Positions 26,254 through 35,029 of a DNA stretch of 57,967 bases are shown one piece after another; the stretch's first letter is position 1; each line of letters starts with the position of its first letter. The notes under the pieces were generated by a model. The model made no database searches. It saw only the letters and a list, made by a program, of their open reading frames with translations, and was not told the origin of the DNA. The translations under genes were made by a program, and so were the position numbers. The stretch comes from Oscillospiraceae bacterium (GTDB lineage Bacteria; Bacillota; Clostridia; Christensenellales; Aristaeellaceae), in NCBI GenBank assembly GCA_031255415.1, contig JAIRSO010000069.1, forward strand, positions 1-57,967. The letters are read 5' to 3'.

Positions 26254-27720
26254 CTAGATCATCATACCGCGCAGCCTATCGTACAACTCGCGGTATTGGC
26301 TGTACGACGCGCCATACGCTGAAGCCGCCGACGCGTCGGGATGATGACGCCGCCTCACCTTAATGATCCGTTCAGCCGCGGAGGCCTCGCTCTCAAATAA
26401 TCCCACCCCCACGCCCGCGAGTATCGCCGCGCCCAACACAGTCGCTTCATCCGTGCCCGGCACCGCTATCTCGCGTCCCGTAACATCGGACTTTATTTGA
26501 GTCCAAACCCGGCTGTTAGCCGCGCCGCCCATCGCGCGCAGTTCGCCGATATCCGCGCCAGCCTCCCGCGCCGTCTCCAGATTATGCCGCAGTGAGAACG
26601 CAACGCCCTCCATGCACGCGCGGATCATGTGCGCCCGCGTCTTGCCGTATCCCAGCCCGTAGAACACGCCCGTTGCGCGCGGGTTCCATATCGGCGAGCG
26701 CTCGCCAGCCATGTACGGCAGGAATGTTAATCCCTCGCAGCCAGGCGGGATCGACTCTGCCAGATCGTCCATTTCGCGGAACGATAACTCTGGACAGATA
26801 GTCTCGCGCAGCCAGCGCAGCGCGCCTCCTCCGCCGACCGAGCCGCCCTGAAGCAGCCATAACCCCGGAACAACATGACGGCTAAGTATCAATCGCGGAT
26901 CAGCGGCGTATCGATCGAGACAGACGCTCATGCCCCCGGCTTGGCCGCCCTGCTCCTGCGTCTGTCCCGGCCTGACCACGCCCGCGCCCAGCGTGCCGCA
27001 CGCCGCGTCCAACCCGCCCGCGACCACGGGAACGCCTATCGGCAGTCCGGTAGCCGCCGACGCTTCGCGCGTCACCGTGCCAACGACCTTGCCGCACGGC
27101 GATACCGGGGGCAGAAGCGACGGCGATATGCCCAGCTCCCGCATAGCGTCCTCGTTCCATCGTCCGTTGCGCATGTCGAAACACTGCAACCCATACCCCT
27201 GCGACTCGTCTTGCGACAGCGTCCCGGTCAACCTATACACAATAAAACTGTTCGATTGCAACACCCGCGAGACCTTGCCGAATATATCCGGATGATGATT
27301 GCGAAGCCATAGTATCTTGGGCAGGGTATAACTGGGCTGGGTGGGATTGCCGCATAGATCGAACAGCCTGTCCCGGCCTAGTATATCGTCGATCATCGCG
27401 CATTCGGCGGCGGCGCGCGTATCCATCCAGATAGGGCAGTCGGTCAGGACGCGTCCCGCTTCGTCTACGAATACCGCCGACCAGCTTTGCCCCGCCACGC
27501 CCACTCCAACGGCTCCAGCCGCCAATGGATGCGAGGCGATCCTCCGCAGAGCGAGACGCGCGGCATGCCACCATCGATCTGGATGCTGCTGCGTCCAGCC
27601 CGGCCTAGGCGTATCGACGGGATAGGGTTCGGATTCGCTGGCTAGCAATGAACCGTCTTTATCAAACAGCGCGGCCTTAACAGCCGAAGTGCCTATATCC
27701 AGCGCGATCAACGTATCCAT
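26254..27720 (-). CDS. FGGY-family sugar kinase (xylulokinase-like)
   Basis: Phosphorylates a sugar or polyol with ATP. The 488-aa protein has the N-terminal ALDIGTSAVKAALFD phosphate loop, GVGVAGQSWSAVF, the WMDTRA segment, the catalytic base in AGGLDAACGTLGAG, YMAGERSPIWNPRATGVFYG and the C-terminal GGAANSRVWTQIKSDVTGREI adenosine motif. The overall order is that of XylB, but substrate specificity in FGGY kinases is hard to read and xylulose is only one option. Its gene begins one base after the stop of the aldolase gene, and with the GpsA-like gene these form a sugar-phosphate pathway. The 54 bases after the gene show no terminator. Confidence 0.85.
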   Translation of the reverse strand: MDTLIALDIGTSAVKAALFDKDGSLLASESEPYPVDTPRPGWTQQHPDRWWHAARLALRRIASHPLAAGAVGVGVAGQSWSAVFVDEAGRVLTDCPIWMDTRAAAECAMIDDILGRDRLFDLCGNPTQPSYTLPKILWLRNHHPDIFGKVSRVLQSNSFIVYRLTGTLSQDESQGYGLQCFDMRNGRWNEDAMRELGISPSLLPPVSPCGKVVGTVTREASAATGLPIGVPVVAGGLDAACGTLGAGVVRPGQTQEQGGQAGGMSVCLDRYAADPRLILSRHVVPGLWLLQGGSVGGGGALRWLRETICPELSFREMDDLAESIPPGCEGLTFLPYMAGERSPIWNPRATGVFYGLGYGKTRAHMIRACMEGVAFSLRHNLETAREAGADIGELRAMGGAANSRVWTQIKSDVTGREIAVPGTDEATVLGAAILAGVGVGLFESEASAAERIIKVRRRHHPDASAASAYGASYSQYRELYDRLRGMMI

Positions 27721-27721
27721 A

Positions 27722-28552
27722 TCACGCCTTGCCTTTCGCGCCGCATACGCGGATCCAGTCCTCCGCGACGGCTCTAACGCGCGCGCGCCCCGCGCCCATG
27801 TATATCTTTGGATCGAAAGCGTTCTCGTTCTCCGATAACGAGGATCGGACCCCTTGAGTGAACGCCGCGCGCAGTTCAGTGGCGACGTTCACCTTGCGCA
27901 CGCCCCTCATGACGCAGGAGCGCACCTGCTGCGCCGATATCCCCGACGTGCCGTGCAGAACCAGCGGGATCGAAACGGCGGCCTTTATAGCCGACAGCCG
28001 CTTCATGTCCAGTTTCGGCTCGACCGCGTATACCCCGTGCGCCGTGCCTATGGCTACTGCCAGCATCGCGGCTCCGGTTCTGAGCGCGAACTCCGCCGCC
28101 TGCGCGGGATCGGTCAACTCCGCGCGCGCGCTATGGCTGTCCTCCTTGCCTCCCACCGCGCCTAACTCGCCCTCGACAGGCACGCCGCCCGCCATCGCGA
28201 CGGCGCGCGCGGTAGCCGTAACGTTTTCTTCAAACGACAGTTTCGATCCGTCGAACATGACCGACGTGTACCCGGCCTCCAGCGCGTCGTACACCAGATC
28301 CAGCGAATCGCCGTGATCCAGGTGCAATCCCACCGGCACGCGCGCCGATCTCGCCAGAGCGGATATCATGCTGACAAACAAAGCGGGCGGCGCGTGCTTC
28401 AGCGTGCCCGGCGTGGTCTGGAGTATCACGGGCGCGCGCAGCGCCTCCGCAGCCTCCACCACCCCCTGCGCCATCTCCATGTTCTCGACGTTGAGCGCGG
28501 GTATAGCCCATCTGCCCCCGGGCAGCATATCGGTCAGTTTCACCAGCGGCAT
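27722..28552 (-). CDS. Class II fructose-bisphosphate aldolase family protein
   Basis: Zinc-dependent ketose-bisphosphate aldolase fold of 276 aa. Visible motifs: WAIPALNVENMEMAQGVVEA at the start, the catalytic/zinc HLDHGDSLD, MFDGSKLSFEENV, VEGELGAVGGKED, AIGTAHGVY with a zinc-binding His, LVLHGTSGI with another His, and KVNVATELRAAF for phosphate binding. The family includes FbaA, GatY/KbaY and relatives that split other ketose phosphates; position between an FGGY kinase and a GpsA-like dehydrogenase suggests it cleaves the kinase product to dihydroxyacetone phosphate and an aldehyde. GGAGGCGCGGAGC precedes the ATG. Confidence 0.88.
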   Translation of the reverse strand: MPLVKLTDMLPGGRWAIPALNVENMEMAQGVVEAAEALRAPVILQTTPGTLKHAPPALFVSMISALARSARVPVGLHLDHGDSLDLVYDALEAGYTSVMFDGSKLSFEENVTATARAVAMAGGVPVEGELGAVGGKEDSHSARAELTDPAQAAEFALRTGAAMLAVAIGTAHGVYAVEPKLDMKRLSAIKAAVSIPLVLHGTSGISAQQVRSCVMRGVRKVNVATELRAAFTQGVRSSLSENENAFDPKIYMGAGRARVRAVAEDWIRVCGAKGKA

Positions 28553-28621
28553 TGCTCCGCGCCTCCTATACCGCGAACGACTTACGCGGCTGCGTTTACT
28601 GCGGCTTAATATGTTTATATG

Positions 28622-29668
28622 TTAAGGCTCAATTTCGAGAGCGCGCCAGGGTATCCCAAGCCCCGGCGCTCCCGATAATAACGCGTCCACGTGCGCTAGC
28701 AGCGGGAACGATTCCATCCTCGCCTGGCCTTTATCCGCGAGAACCCTTATCGCGCTGGCAACTCGCCTAGCGATCACGACCGACTCCAGCGTAACGCCGT
28801 CCAGCCTCGCCATGGCTTGATCAAACGGCAGTCCGCGCCCCAGCAGCGCGCCCAGCTTCCGCGTCCTTCCGCCGTATATCGTAACGTAAAGATCGCCCGC
28901 GCCGTATGGCAGGTTGGATTGATCCGCTCCTGCCAGCTCCAGCGCGAGGCTCATCTCGCGCACGCTCTGCCCGAACAGCGCCGCCTGCGGATTGAACGCC
29001 TGCGCGCAGCCGTCGCCGTCCTCCGCCTCGGTCATGCCGACCGCCAGCGTCACAGCCAGCGCGAACGCGTTCTTCAGCGCCGCAGCGCGCTCGACCCCGT
29101 CAACGTCCGTCGATAAGCTGATATGATAATAATCCGTCGTTAGCGCGGCCTTCAGCCTTCTCAATACGTCAACGTCGCCGCCGCAGAACACAACCGAACT
29201 ATGCCGCCTATCGGCTAATTCATAACTCGTGCACGGACCGCCTATAGCGTTGAACGATACGCGGCTGCCAGCCGCCTTTTCCCACAATCGCGGGAACGGG
29301 GTCAGCGTCCCATCGCCGTTGTCCGCCAGCCCTTTCGTAACGGATAGCACGGGCAGCCGCTCCGGCACGCGCGGCGCGACCGTCTCGCCGAACCAATCCA
29401 CGCCGAAACTGGATACCCCGCATATCAGTATATCCGCCCAGTCCAGCCCGCGCTCCATCGCGCCGATACCGAACTCCTCGAACCGCACTCCTTCCGGAAG
29501 CGGACGATTCATAGTCAGATGCGCTCCCGTCGCCAGCGCGTGGCGGATGATATCCCCGTCAAGCGGAGTGCCCATTATCCGAACGGAGTTGCCGCCGGGG
29601 TTATCGATGGCGGGCACGCTCATCGCGCTGCCCATCATGCCCGCGCCCAGTATCAGTATGTTAGCCAT
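28622..29668 (-). CDS. NAD(P)-dependent glycerol-3-phosphate dehydrogenase-like protein
   Basis: The 348-aa protein has the Rossmann turn ILGAGMMGSAMSVP, SVTKGLAD, NAIGGPCTSYELADRRHSSV and the C-terminal domain KNAFALAVTLAVGMTEAEDG with the conserved Lys, the pattern of GpsA. Differences are clear: the N-terminus contains PAIDNPGGNSVRIMGTPLDG instead of the usual nucleotide-specificity region, and the protein departs from housekeeping GpsA elsewhere, so it may oxidise or reduce another sugar phosphate. It sits upstream of the aldolase gene by 69 bases. GGAGGCGCGGCGA precedes the ATG. Confidence 0.82.
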   Translation of the reverse strand: MANILILGAGMMGSAMSVPAIDNPGGNSVRIMGTPLDGDIIRHALATGAHLTMNRPLPEGVRFEEFGIGAMERGLDWADILICGVSSFGVDWFGETVAPRVPERLPVLSVTKGLADNGDGTLTPFPRLWEKAAGSRVSFNAIGGPCTSYELADRRHSSVVFCGGDVDVLRRLKAALTTDYYHISLSTDVDGVERAAALKNAFALAVTLAVGMTEAEDGDGCAQAFNPQAALFGQSVREMSLALELAGADQSNLPYGAGDLYVTIYGGRTRKLGALLGRGLPFDQAMARLDGVTLESVVIARRVASAIRVLADKGQARMESFPLLAHVDALLSGAPGLGIPWRALEIEP

Positions 29669-29689
29669 TCGCCGCGCCTCCGTTATAGT

Positions 29690-30940
29690 TTAGTACACGC
29701 TGTACGCGTGGAACGCTATCGTTCCAACCAGGTTGCATACCGCCAGCGCCAGCAGAACCGCGCGCTCCGCGATCCCCGGCTCGCGCCGGCTTGACAAGCG
29801 AAGCATCAGCAATCCCGGCAGCATATCGCAGATATACCGCGTCCCGTACTGCCAGCCGCCGAACGTGCGATGCGATAACAGCAATAACAAATGAACCGCC
29901 AGCGACCCTAACAGCAGCCGATCTCCCGCGTTCGGGGTTCTGTTGACCAACGACGCGGACGCGGCGATCAGCATCGGCTGCGTGAAGTATACCGCGAACC
30001 CTCTGGACAGAGGGAACGGCGCGCCGAACGGTTCCTGCGGATACTCGACAAACGGGGGACGCAGTATGCGCAGCAGATTTCCCGGGATGTGGCTTAACGC
30101 GAATTGAGCCTGGCCCGCGCGCGAGAACTCCGGCAGATAATTATGTCCGAACTCGAACGGCGAGCCGAACCTAACCCAGTTGTACCAACCCATGACGCAC
30201 GCCGTTATCGCGGGAGCGATCCAGCAGGGGAGAACGTCCCGCGCGAACCAGTCGAGCTTTCCTCTATCGCCATGGGGAGCCGCGTCCCACTGCAGCCAAA
30301 CCATAAACGGGATGTATACCCCCTGAAACGGCCTGCATCCCACCGCCAGAGCGATAGCCAGCCATCCGGCGAACCTGCGCGCCCTAACCGGACTCAAAAC
30401 GCAGTGGAACGCGCACAGCGTAAGGAGCGTCCCCAGCGTCTGCGCCTGATACCAGACCCCGCCCGAGTAGATCCCGCCCGAAACCGCTACGTCAACGAAG
30501 CTGCCTCCCGCCAGCGCGAGCGACGCCAGCGCCGCGGATCCAGCCGCGCTTACATACCGCGCGCATATACCGTAAGCCACCGGATAACACAGCAGGAAAT
30601 ACGCGACAGTCAACAATCCGCTGGGCACCCCGCCAGGCATGATCCACTGCAGAAGCCATATCGGCAGCGTCGGCACGGGCGGGAAACTGACGTAATACTC
30701 GCCGTCGAACACGGCAAGCTCAAGATGCGGGATGTTGCCGGGCAGCCGAACCATACCCTCGCGCCAAGCCTGGGCTTGCACAGCGTAACTGTCGTACATG
30801 CCGACCGTGAACAGCCTCGCCTCGCCGCGAACAGCCGCTATAACGATAAACGCCAGCGCCAGCGCGAACCCAGCCCACGCCCATCCCGGATGATTAACGC
30901 CCGTCCTATCCCGATCATTCAGCCCAACTGAACGTGACAC
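29690..30940 (-). CDS. Polytopic membrane protein, GT-C glycosyltransferase-like
   Basis: A 416-aa protein with about ten hydrophobic helices. After the first helix comes a periplasmic loop with an acidic residue and aromatic segment, MYDSYAVQAQAWREG, then FDGEYYVSFPPVPTLPIWLL, similar in layout to the first loop of GT-C (ArnT/PMT-like) transferases that use lipid-linked sugars. WYNWVRFGSPFEFGHNY and SHRTFGGWQYGTRYICDMLP are seen in uncharacterised relatives. The GTG start at 30940 has GGAGG eleven bases upstream and lies inside the end of apbE (26-base overlap), so the genes are coupled. Substrate unknown. Confidence 0.6.
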   Translation of the reverse strand: MSRSVGLNDRDRTGVNHPGWAWAGFALALAFIVIAAVRGEARLFTVGMYDSYAVQAQAWREGMVRLPGNIPHLELAVFDGEYYVSFPPVPTLPIWLLQWIMPGGVPSGLLTVAYFLLCYPVAYGICARYVSAAGSAALASLALAGGSFVDVAVSGGIYSGGVWYQAQTLGTLLTLCAFHCVLSPVRARRFAGWLAIALAVGCRPFQGVYIPFMVWLQWDAAPHGDRGKLDWFARDVLPCWIAPAITACVMGWYNWVRFGSPFEFGHNYLPEFSRAGQAQFALSHIPGNLLRILRPPFVEYPQEPFGAPFPLSRGFAVYFTQPMLIAASASLVNRTPNAGDRLLLGSLAVHLLLLLSHRTFGGWQYGTRYICDMLPGLLMLRLSSRREPGIAERAVLLALAVCNLVGTIAFHAYSVY

Positions 30941-31910
30941 GCGACCCTATGCCTCCGCTGAACAGCGTGGAACCGTCGGACAGCGCGAGCACGCACTCCA
31001 CGCCGTCAATATCCTCTATAAACGACATAGCCTCCCGCGAACCTAGGAGCACGCATATTGTCGAATAAGCGTCGGCCCAGACTCCGCTGTCCGCTATGAT
31101 AGTCGCGCTCCACACGTCGGTCTTAACGGGCATGCCGTCCCTCGGATCGAGTATGTGGTGATACAATACCCCGCCGGACTCGAACGACCGCTGATATAAC
31201 CCCGCCGTCACAACCGTTACATCGGAGGCTTCGACTACGCCCAGCAATTCATCCGCGCCGCCGAACGGTTTTTGTATCCCTACCCTCCACGGTCCGCCGC
31301 CTGGGCGCGTTCCCTTGGCAAGCACGCTGCCGCCCAGGTTGATCAGCGCGCTGGCTACGCCTTCATCGTCCAGCGCCAACCGTACAACGTCCAGCGCGTA
31401 ACCCTTCGCCAGCGCGCCCGTATCGATCATGCCGCCGATTATCGAGGCCGTTCCATCCTCGACGGTCAGCCCGCCTATCCCAGCGCCGGCTACAGCGTCG
31501 TCAAGCGCGGCCTTGTCCGGTACCGTTCCCGCAGCGAAATCCCACAGCGCGCTGGCGCGTCCGATAGTTATATCAAACATCCCGCCGCTGATACCCGCGG
31601 CCTCGATCCCCGTTTTCAGCACCGACTCCGTATCCGGCGAGACGGGCACGCGCTTGCCGCCGGCGTTGTTGACGCGGGAGATCTCGCTTAAGGGATCGCG
31701 CATGTCGAGCAGATCGTCCAGCGCGCGGCACACGCCGAATACGCGCTCGGCCTTGTCCGCGTCGCGCTCATAAAGCGTGACCGTTGAAACCGTGTCCATG
31801 AAGTCGTATGCCGCGACGGTCACGGTTCGGGGCGGCGCGGCGCACGAACCCAACAACGGCTGCAGCGCTATCAGCGCCAGCGTTAACGCGAACGCGGCGC
31901 GCCGTCTCAT
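30915..31910 (-). CDS. apbE: FAD:protein FMN transferase (ApbE), lipoprotein
   Basis: Attaches FMN through a phosphoester bond to Thr/Ser of redox proteins at the outer face of the membrane. The 331-aa precursor has a lipoprotein signal with lipobox LLGSC (Cys22). The core carries DTVSTVTLYE, MFDITIGRASALWDF, GALAKGYALDVV, ALINLGGSVLAKG, HHILDPRDGMPV and SGVWADAYSTICVLLG, the flavin and Mg2+ binding motifs of the family. CTGGAG lies before the ATG, four bases after the TPR gene. The flavinylation target (for example an FMN-binding domain protein) is not in the window. Confidence 0.93.
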   Translation of the reverse strand: MRRRAAFALTLALIALQPLLGSCAAPPRTVTVAAYDFMDTVSTVTLYERDADKAERVFGVCRALDDLLDMRDPLSEISRVNNAGGKRVPVSPDTESVLKTGIEAAGISGGMFDITIGRASALWDFAAGTVPDKAALDDAVAGAGIGGLTVEDGTASIIGGMIDTGALAKGYALDVVRLALDDEGVASALINLGGSVLAKGTRPGGGPWRVGIQKPFGGADELLGVVEASDVTVVTAGLYQRSFESGGVLYHHILDPRDGMPVKTDVWSATIIADSGVWADAYSTICVLLGSREAMSFIEDIDGVECVLALSDGSTLFSGGIGSRVTFSWAE

Positions 31911-31914
31911 ATTA

Positions 31915-34770
31915 TTACTCCAGCACCGCGCCGCCCGTATCGTCGGCGCTGGCTGGCGAGGCGTTCTCCGAGCGCGTCAAACGGATCGTCTTGCCGTCGT
32001 TGTCCTGCAAGGAGAGCGTCTTGGCGGTGTAGTTCAGTATGCGGTATGTTTGAGCGAGATCGCCCGGATCGCCACCCGTCATCAGTCCGTAGTTGATCAC
32101 GTTGAAATAATACCCGGACTCTCCAGCCAGCACGGCGGTGCCGTCGTCCGCGAACGCGAACCGCTCGTCCTTTGTTGATATCCATTCGCCCAGTATCTGG
32201 TATACCCTGCGTTCGCGCAGCCGCTTCGCCTCGGCGGAGCCGCCCGCGTTTTGCAGATACGCCCACGCTTCTAACTGTCTGCCCTCGTCTATAAGCCGAT
32301 CGGCTATGATGAGGTTGCACTCCTCGTATATAGAGCGCATCTCGGAGTACGAGCCGGGCAGGCTCTCTATAGGCAGGCCGCCCAGCAGGTCGATCGCCTC
32401 TTGCAATTGCCCCGCCCGCCGCATTTCTCGCGCCTCGTCCAGCCTATCCGCTAGCCACAGGTCGTAGCACTCCGCGCTCTTAGCCTTCGCGTCGGAGAAC
32501 GACGACACGCTGTCGAATAGTTCCCCGGCGCGCTGGTAATCCATCCGCTCCATCCAGTTCAGCGCCTCGTCGTATACGGTTTGTTCATACCTCGCTCGCG
32601 CGTCCTGATAGTTTCCCGCCTTGAGGAATAGCTCGGCGGCGCGGGGCAGGTCGCCGGTGCCCAGCGCGTTCAAGGCCATTTGATACACGCACTCGCCAGC
32701 CGCTTGCGCGGCCTTGGGATAATCCTTTATCGCGGACAGCGCGTCATAAGCGCCTTGCAGGTCGCCTCCGGCCTTGATCAGCATAGCGGTCTCGTAAGCG
32801 CACTCTTTGGCGCGCTCGGCGGAGTCGTCGTAATCGTCCAGCGCGGCGAATCCGGCTTGAGCGGTCGCATAATCCCCCGCCGCGAACGCCTCGTCAGCCA
32901 GCGTATACCGAATGAACCGCGCGCGGTCGGCAGCGTCGTCAAAGCCGCCCAGCGCCTCGAACGCTTCAGCCGCCTCCACCCGCTCGCCGGACGCGTACAT
33001 ATCCGCCGCGATGCTGTACCGCGCCTTATCCGCCATCTCGGCTGAATCCTTATAGTCCGGTATCCGCTCGAACAGCGCGATCGCCTCCCGCCACTTCTCC
33101 GCGCTGAATAGATCCATCGCGGGCAGATACACGCACTGGTTCAGCAGTTCGGCGGAGTCCTTATAATCGGGCATGGCGGAGAGCAGCAGCGCGGCCTGTT
33201 CATATTCGCCGGAGGCCATGAACGCGCGCGCCGGTTCGTAAGAGCACGCGAGTATCTGATCCGCGGAGTCCTGATAATCCTTTATCTCGATGAACAGCGA
33301 CAGCGCCTCGGAGTAATGCGCGAGATCCCGCTCCCGCGCGGCGGCTGCGTATGTCGATTCCTTCCATTTCCCTATAGAGTCGCGGTACTCGCCCAGCTCC
33401 TTGAATCGCGACGCGGCGGACGCGAAGTCCTTCGCGGCGAGGTACGCGTTCCCGGCGGAGTATAACGCCTCCTGCGCGCGAGACAATGCGTCTTGATAAT
33501 CGGGGATGCTGGCGTAAAGCCCGGACGCTTCATCAAAACGCGACGCGGCCATAGCGGCTGTCGCGGATCGATAGACACACTGCGCCGCTAATTCCGACGA
33601 GTCCTCGTAACCCTCAAGCTGTGAGAACAGTTCAGCCGCCTGCGCGTACTGCTGCGCGGTCATCATACGTTTAGCCAGCATGTATGAGGATAATCGATAC
33701 TGTTCGCGCGAGTCCAGATAATCGCCCAGCGCGGCGAACAGTTCACCCGCCATCTCGTATTCGCTGTAACGCAGGAACAGCGCGGCCTGGCTGTACCTCG
33801 ACTCGCGCACGCGCGCGGCGGAGTCCTTGTACGATCCCAGCGATTCAAACAGGGATTGCGCCTGGGTGACGCCGTCCATATCGCCTTTGGCTAGAAGCTG
33901 TTCGGCGTAGACATAATCGCACTCGAGCACCTGATTGAGCGCGTCGCGATAATCGAGCAGCGACTCGAACATTTCCTTGGCTGTGAGCGGGCTGCCGGCG
34001 GCGAGAGTCTGCGCGGCGCGGGCATAGGTGATCTCGGGCAGCAGCAGAGCCATAGAGAAATACAGCGCGACAATCAGCGCGGAGGCTATAGCCGCGCCCA
34101 CCCAGCGATGTTTATGCGACGATACCCTGCGCCGCAGAGCCGCTTGCTTGAGAAGCTCCTGCCTTGACGATTCCTCCAGCGCCTTTTGGCCTTTCTGTTC
34201 CAGCTCGCGCTCGCGCGCGGCGATCGAGTCCTTGACGGCGGCGTGCGTGTCGTTGATGAATATGTATTCGCGGGAACGTCCGCACCTGCGGCAGGTATCC
34301 TCGTCTTCCGCGTTCGCGCGTCCGCATACGCACATCCAGACCCTGCCTTGATCGTCCGGGTATCCTACCGCGTCGGGTCCGGCTACGTAGCGCAGGTTCT
34401 CCAGTTCGCGGCCTTGTTCCATTTCGTTGGGGGAGTATTCGGTCAGCTGGGCGGACGACGCGCGCCGCCATACCGTGCCGTCGTCAAACCATACCTTTTC
34501 AAAGAGCAGGCTAAGCGAGTCCATCTCCTCGCCTTCGGACATGGCGAAACGCAGCTCGAAGCTCTGTTTGCCCTGCGCGGATAGAGCCATGGGTCGCTCG
34601 GTATGGTTGGATAGAACCTCGCCCCGCGCGTCGAGGGCGGTAAGGGATATTTGCATACTGGAGATTGTGCGGTTCTCCAGATTAAACAGAGTCAGCACGC
34701 ATTCCGGGCTGTCCTTAGACGGCAGCCGGTATTCCCACAATTCCAGCGGGCAGGTAAGATCGACCTTCAT
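31915..34770 (-). CDS. TPR-rich single-pass membrane protein with zinc ribbon
   Basis: The 951-aa protein has an N-terminal beta-rich domain (~1-130; LFNLENRTISSMQISLTALD), a zinc ribbon VWMCVCGRANAEDEDTCRRC at ~144-163, a coiled segment rich in Glu/Gln, one membrane helix (~222-245), and about fifteen tandem ~35-residue helical repeats on the far side with the form YxDSxxxxxxCxYxxAxxxxxxGxYxxAxxxFxxLxDY. The C-terminus (~870-951) is a different beta domain (LGEWISTKDERFAFADDGTA). Function is unknown; the layout suggests a sensor or scaffold linking a cytoplasmic ribbon to an extracytoplasmic TPR solenoid. First gene of the apbE operon, with its own consensus promoter. Confidence 0.85.
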   Translation of the reverse strand: MKVDLTCPLELWEYRLPSKDSPECVLTLFNLENRTISSMQISLTALDARGEVLSNHTERPMALSAQGKQSFELRFAMSEGEEMDSLSLLFEKVWFDDGTVWRRASSAQLTEYSPNEMEQGRELENLRYVAGPDAVGYPDDQGRVWMCVCGRANAEDEDTCRRCGRSREYIFINDTHAAVKDSIAARERELEQKGQKALEESSRQELLKQAALRRRVSSHKHRWVGAAIASALIVALYFSMALLLPEITYARAAQTLAAGSPLTAKEMFESLLDYRDALNQVLECDYVYAEQLLAKGDMDGVTQAQSLFESLGSYKDSAARVRESRYSQAALFLRYSEYEMAGELFAALGDYLDSREQYRLSSYMLAKRMMTAQQYAQAAELFSQLEGYEDSSELAAQCVYRSATAAMAASRFDEASGLYASIPDYQDALSRAQEALYSAGNAYLAAKDFASAASRFKELGEYRDSIGKWKESTYAAAARERDLAHYSEALSLFIEIKDYQDSADQILACSYEPARAFMASGEYEQAALLLSAMPDYKDSAELLNQCVYLPAMDLFSAEKWREAIALFERIPDYKDSAEMADKARYSIAADMYASGERVEAAEAFEALGGFDDAADRARFIRYTLADEAFAAGDYATAQAGFAALDDYDDSAERAKECAYETAMLIKAGGDLQGAYDALSAIKDYPKAAQAAGECVYQMALNALGTGDLPRAAELFLKAGNYQDARARYEQTVYDEALNWMERMDYQRAGELFDSVSSFSDAKAKSAECYDLWLADRLDEAREMRRAGQLQEAIDLLGGLPIESLPGSYSEMRSIYEECNLIIADRLIDEGRQLEAWAYLQNAGGSAEAKRLRERRVYQILGEWISTKDERFAFADDGTAVLAGESGYYFNVINYGLMTGGDPGDLAQTYRILNYTAKTLSLQDNDGKTIRLTRSENASPASADDTGGAVLE

Positions 34771-34808
34771 CCTGCACCCTCCGATATCCCGATAGCTTGT
34801 AATATGAT

Positions 34809-34838
34809 ATTTTACCGGATCGGGCGGGGTTATGTCAA
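34809..34838 (-). promoter_or_regulatory. SigA promoter of the TPR-apbE operon
   Basis: Minus strand: a perfect TTGACA (34833-34838), 18 bases, then TAAAAT (34809-34814). The predicted start is near 34802, giving a ~32-base leader with GGAGGG before the TPR gene. The bases between here and the divergent SH3 gene (34839-35029) hold a weak TATACT at 34993 for the plus strand but no good -35. Confidence 0.75.
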
Positions 34839-35029
34839 TGCGGGAGTGGGAGGGGAGGTTGAGGAGGGGGGTAGCGTTCCAATGGGGTAATATTCCCGCT
34901 GCAACAGAGCGGCGCTCACCCCCAACCGTTCACCCTATATGGTAATTCCATCCATAAACGGGATTGCGTTCGCGCGCCGCTCGCGGATATGGTATACTGT
35001 ACTCCACGAAATTTACGATGGATTGTCAA

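Noticed and set aside
26163-26363. Plus-strand small ORF after GAGGAGG, considered as a possible RiPP precursor for the kinase-peptidase-exporter unit
   Set aside because: It runs more than 100 bases antisense into the FGGY gene, has a composition like antisense of coding DNA, and no leader/core pattern.
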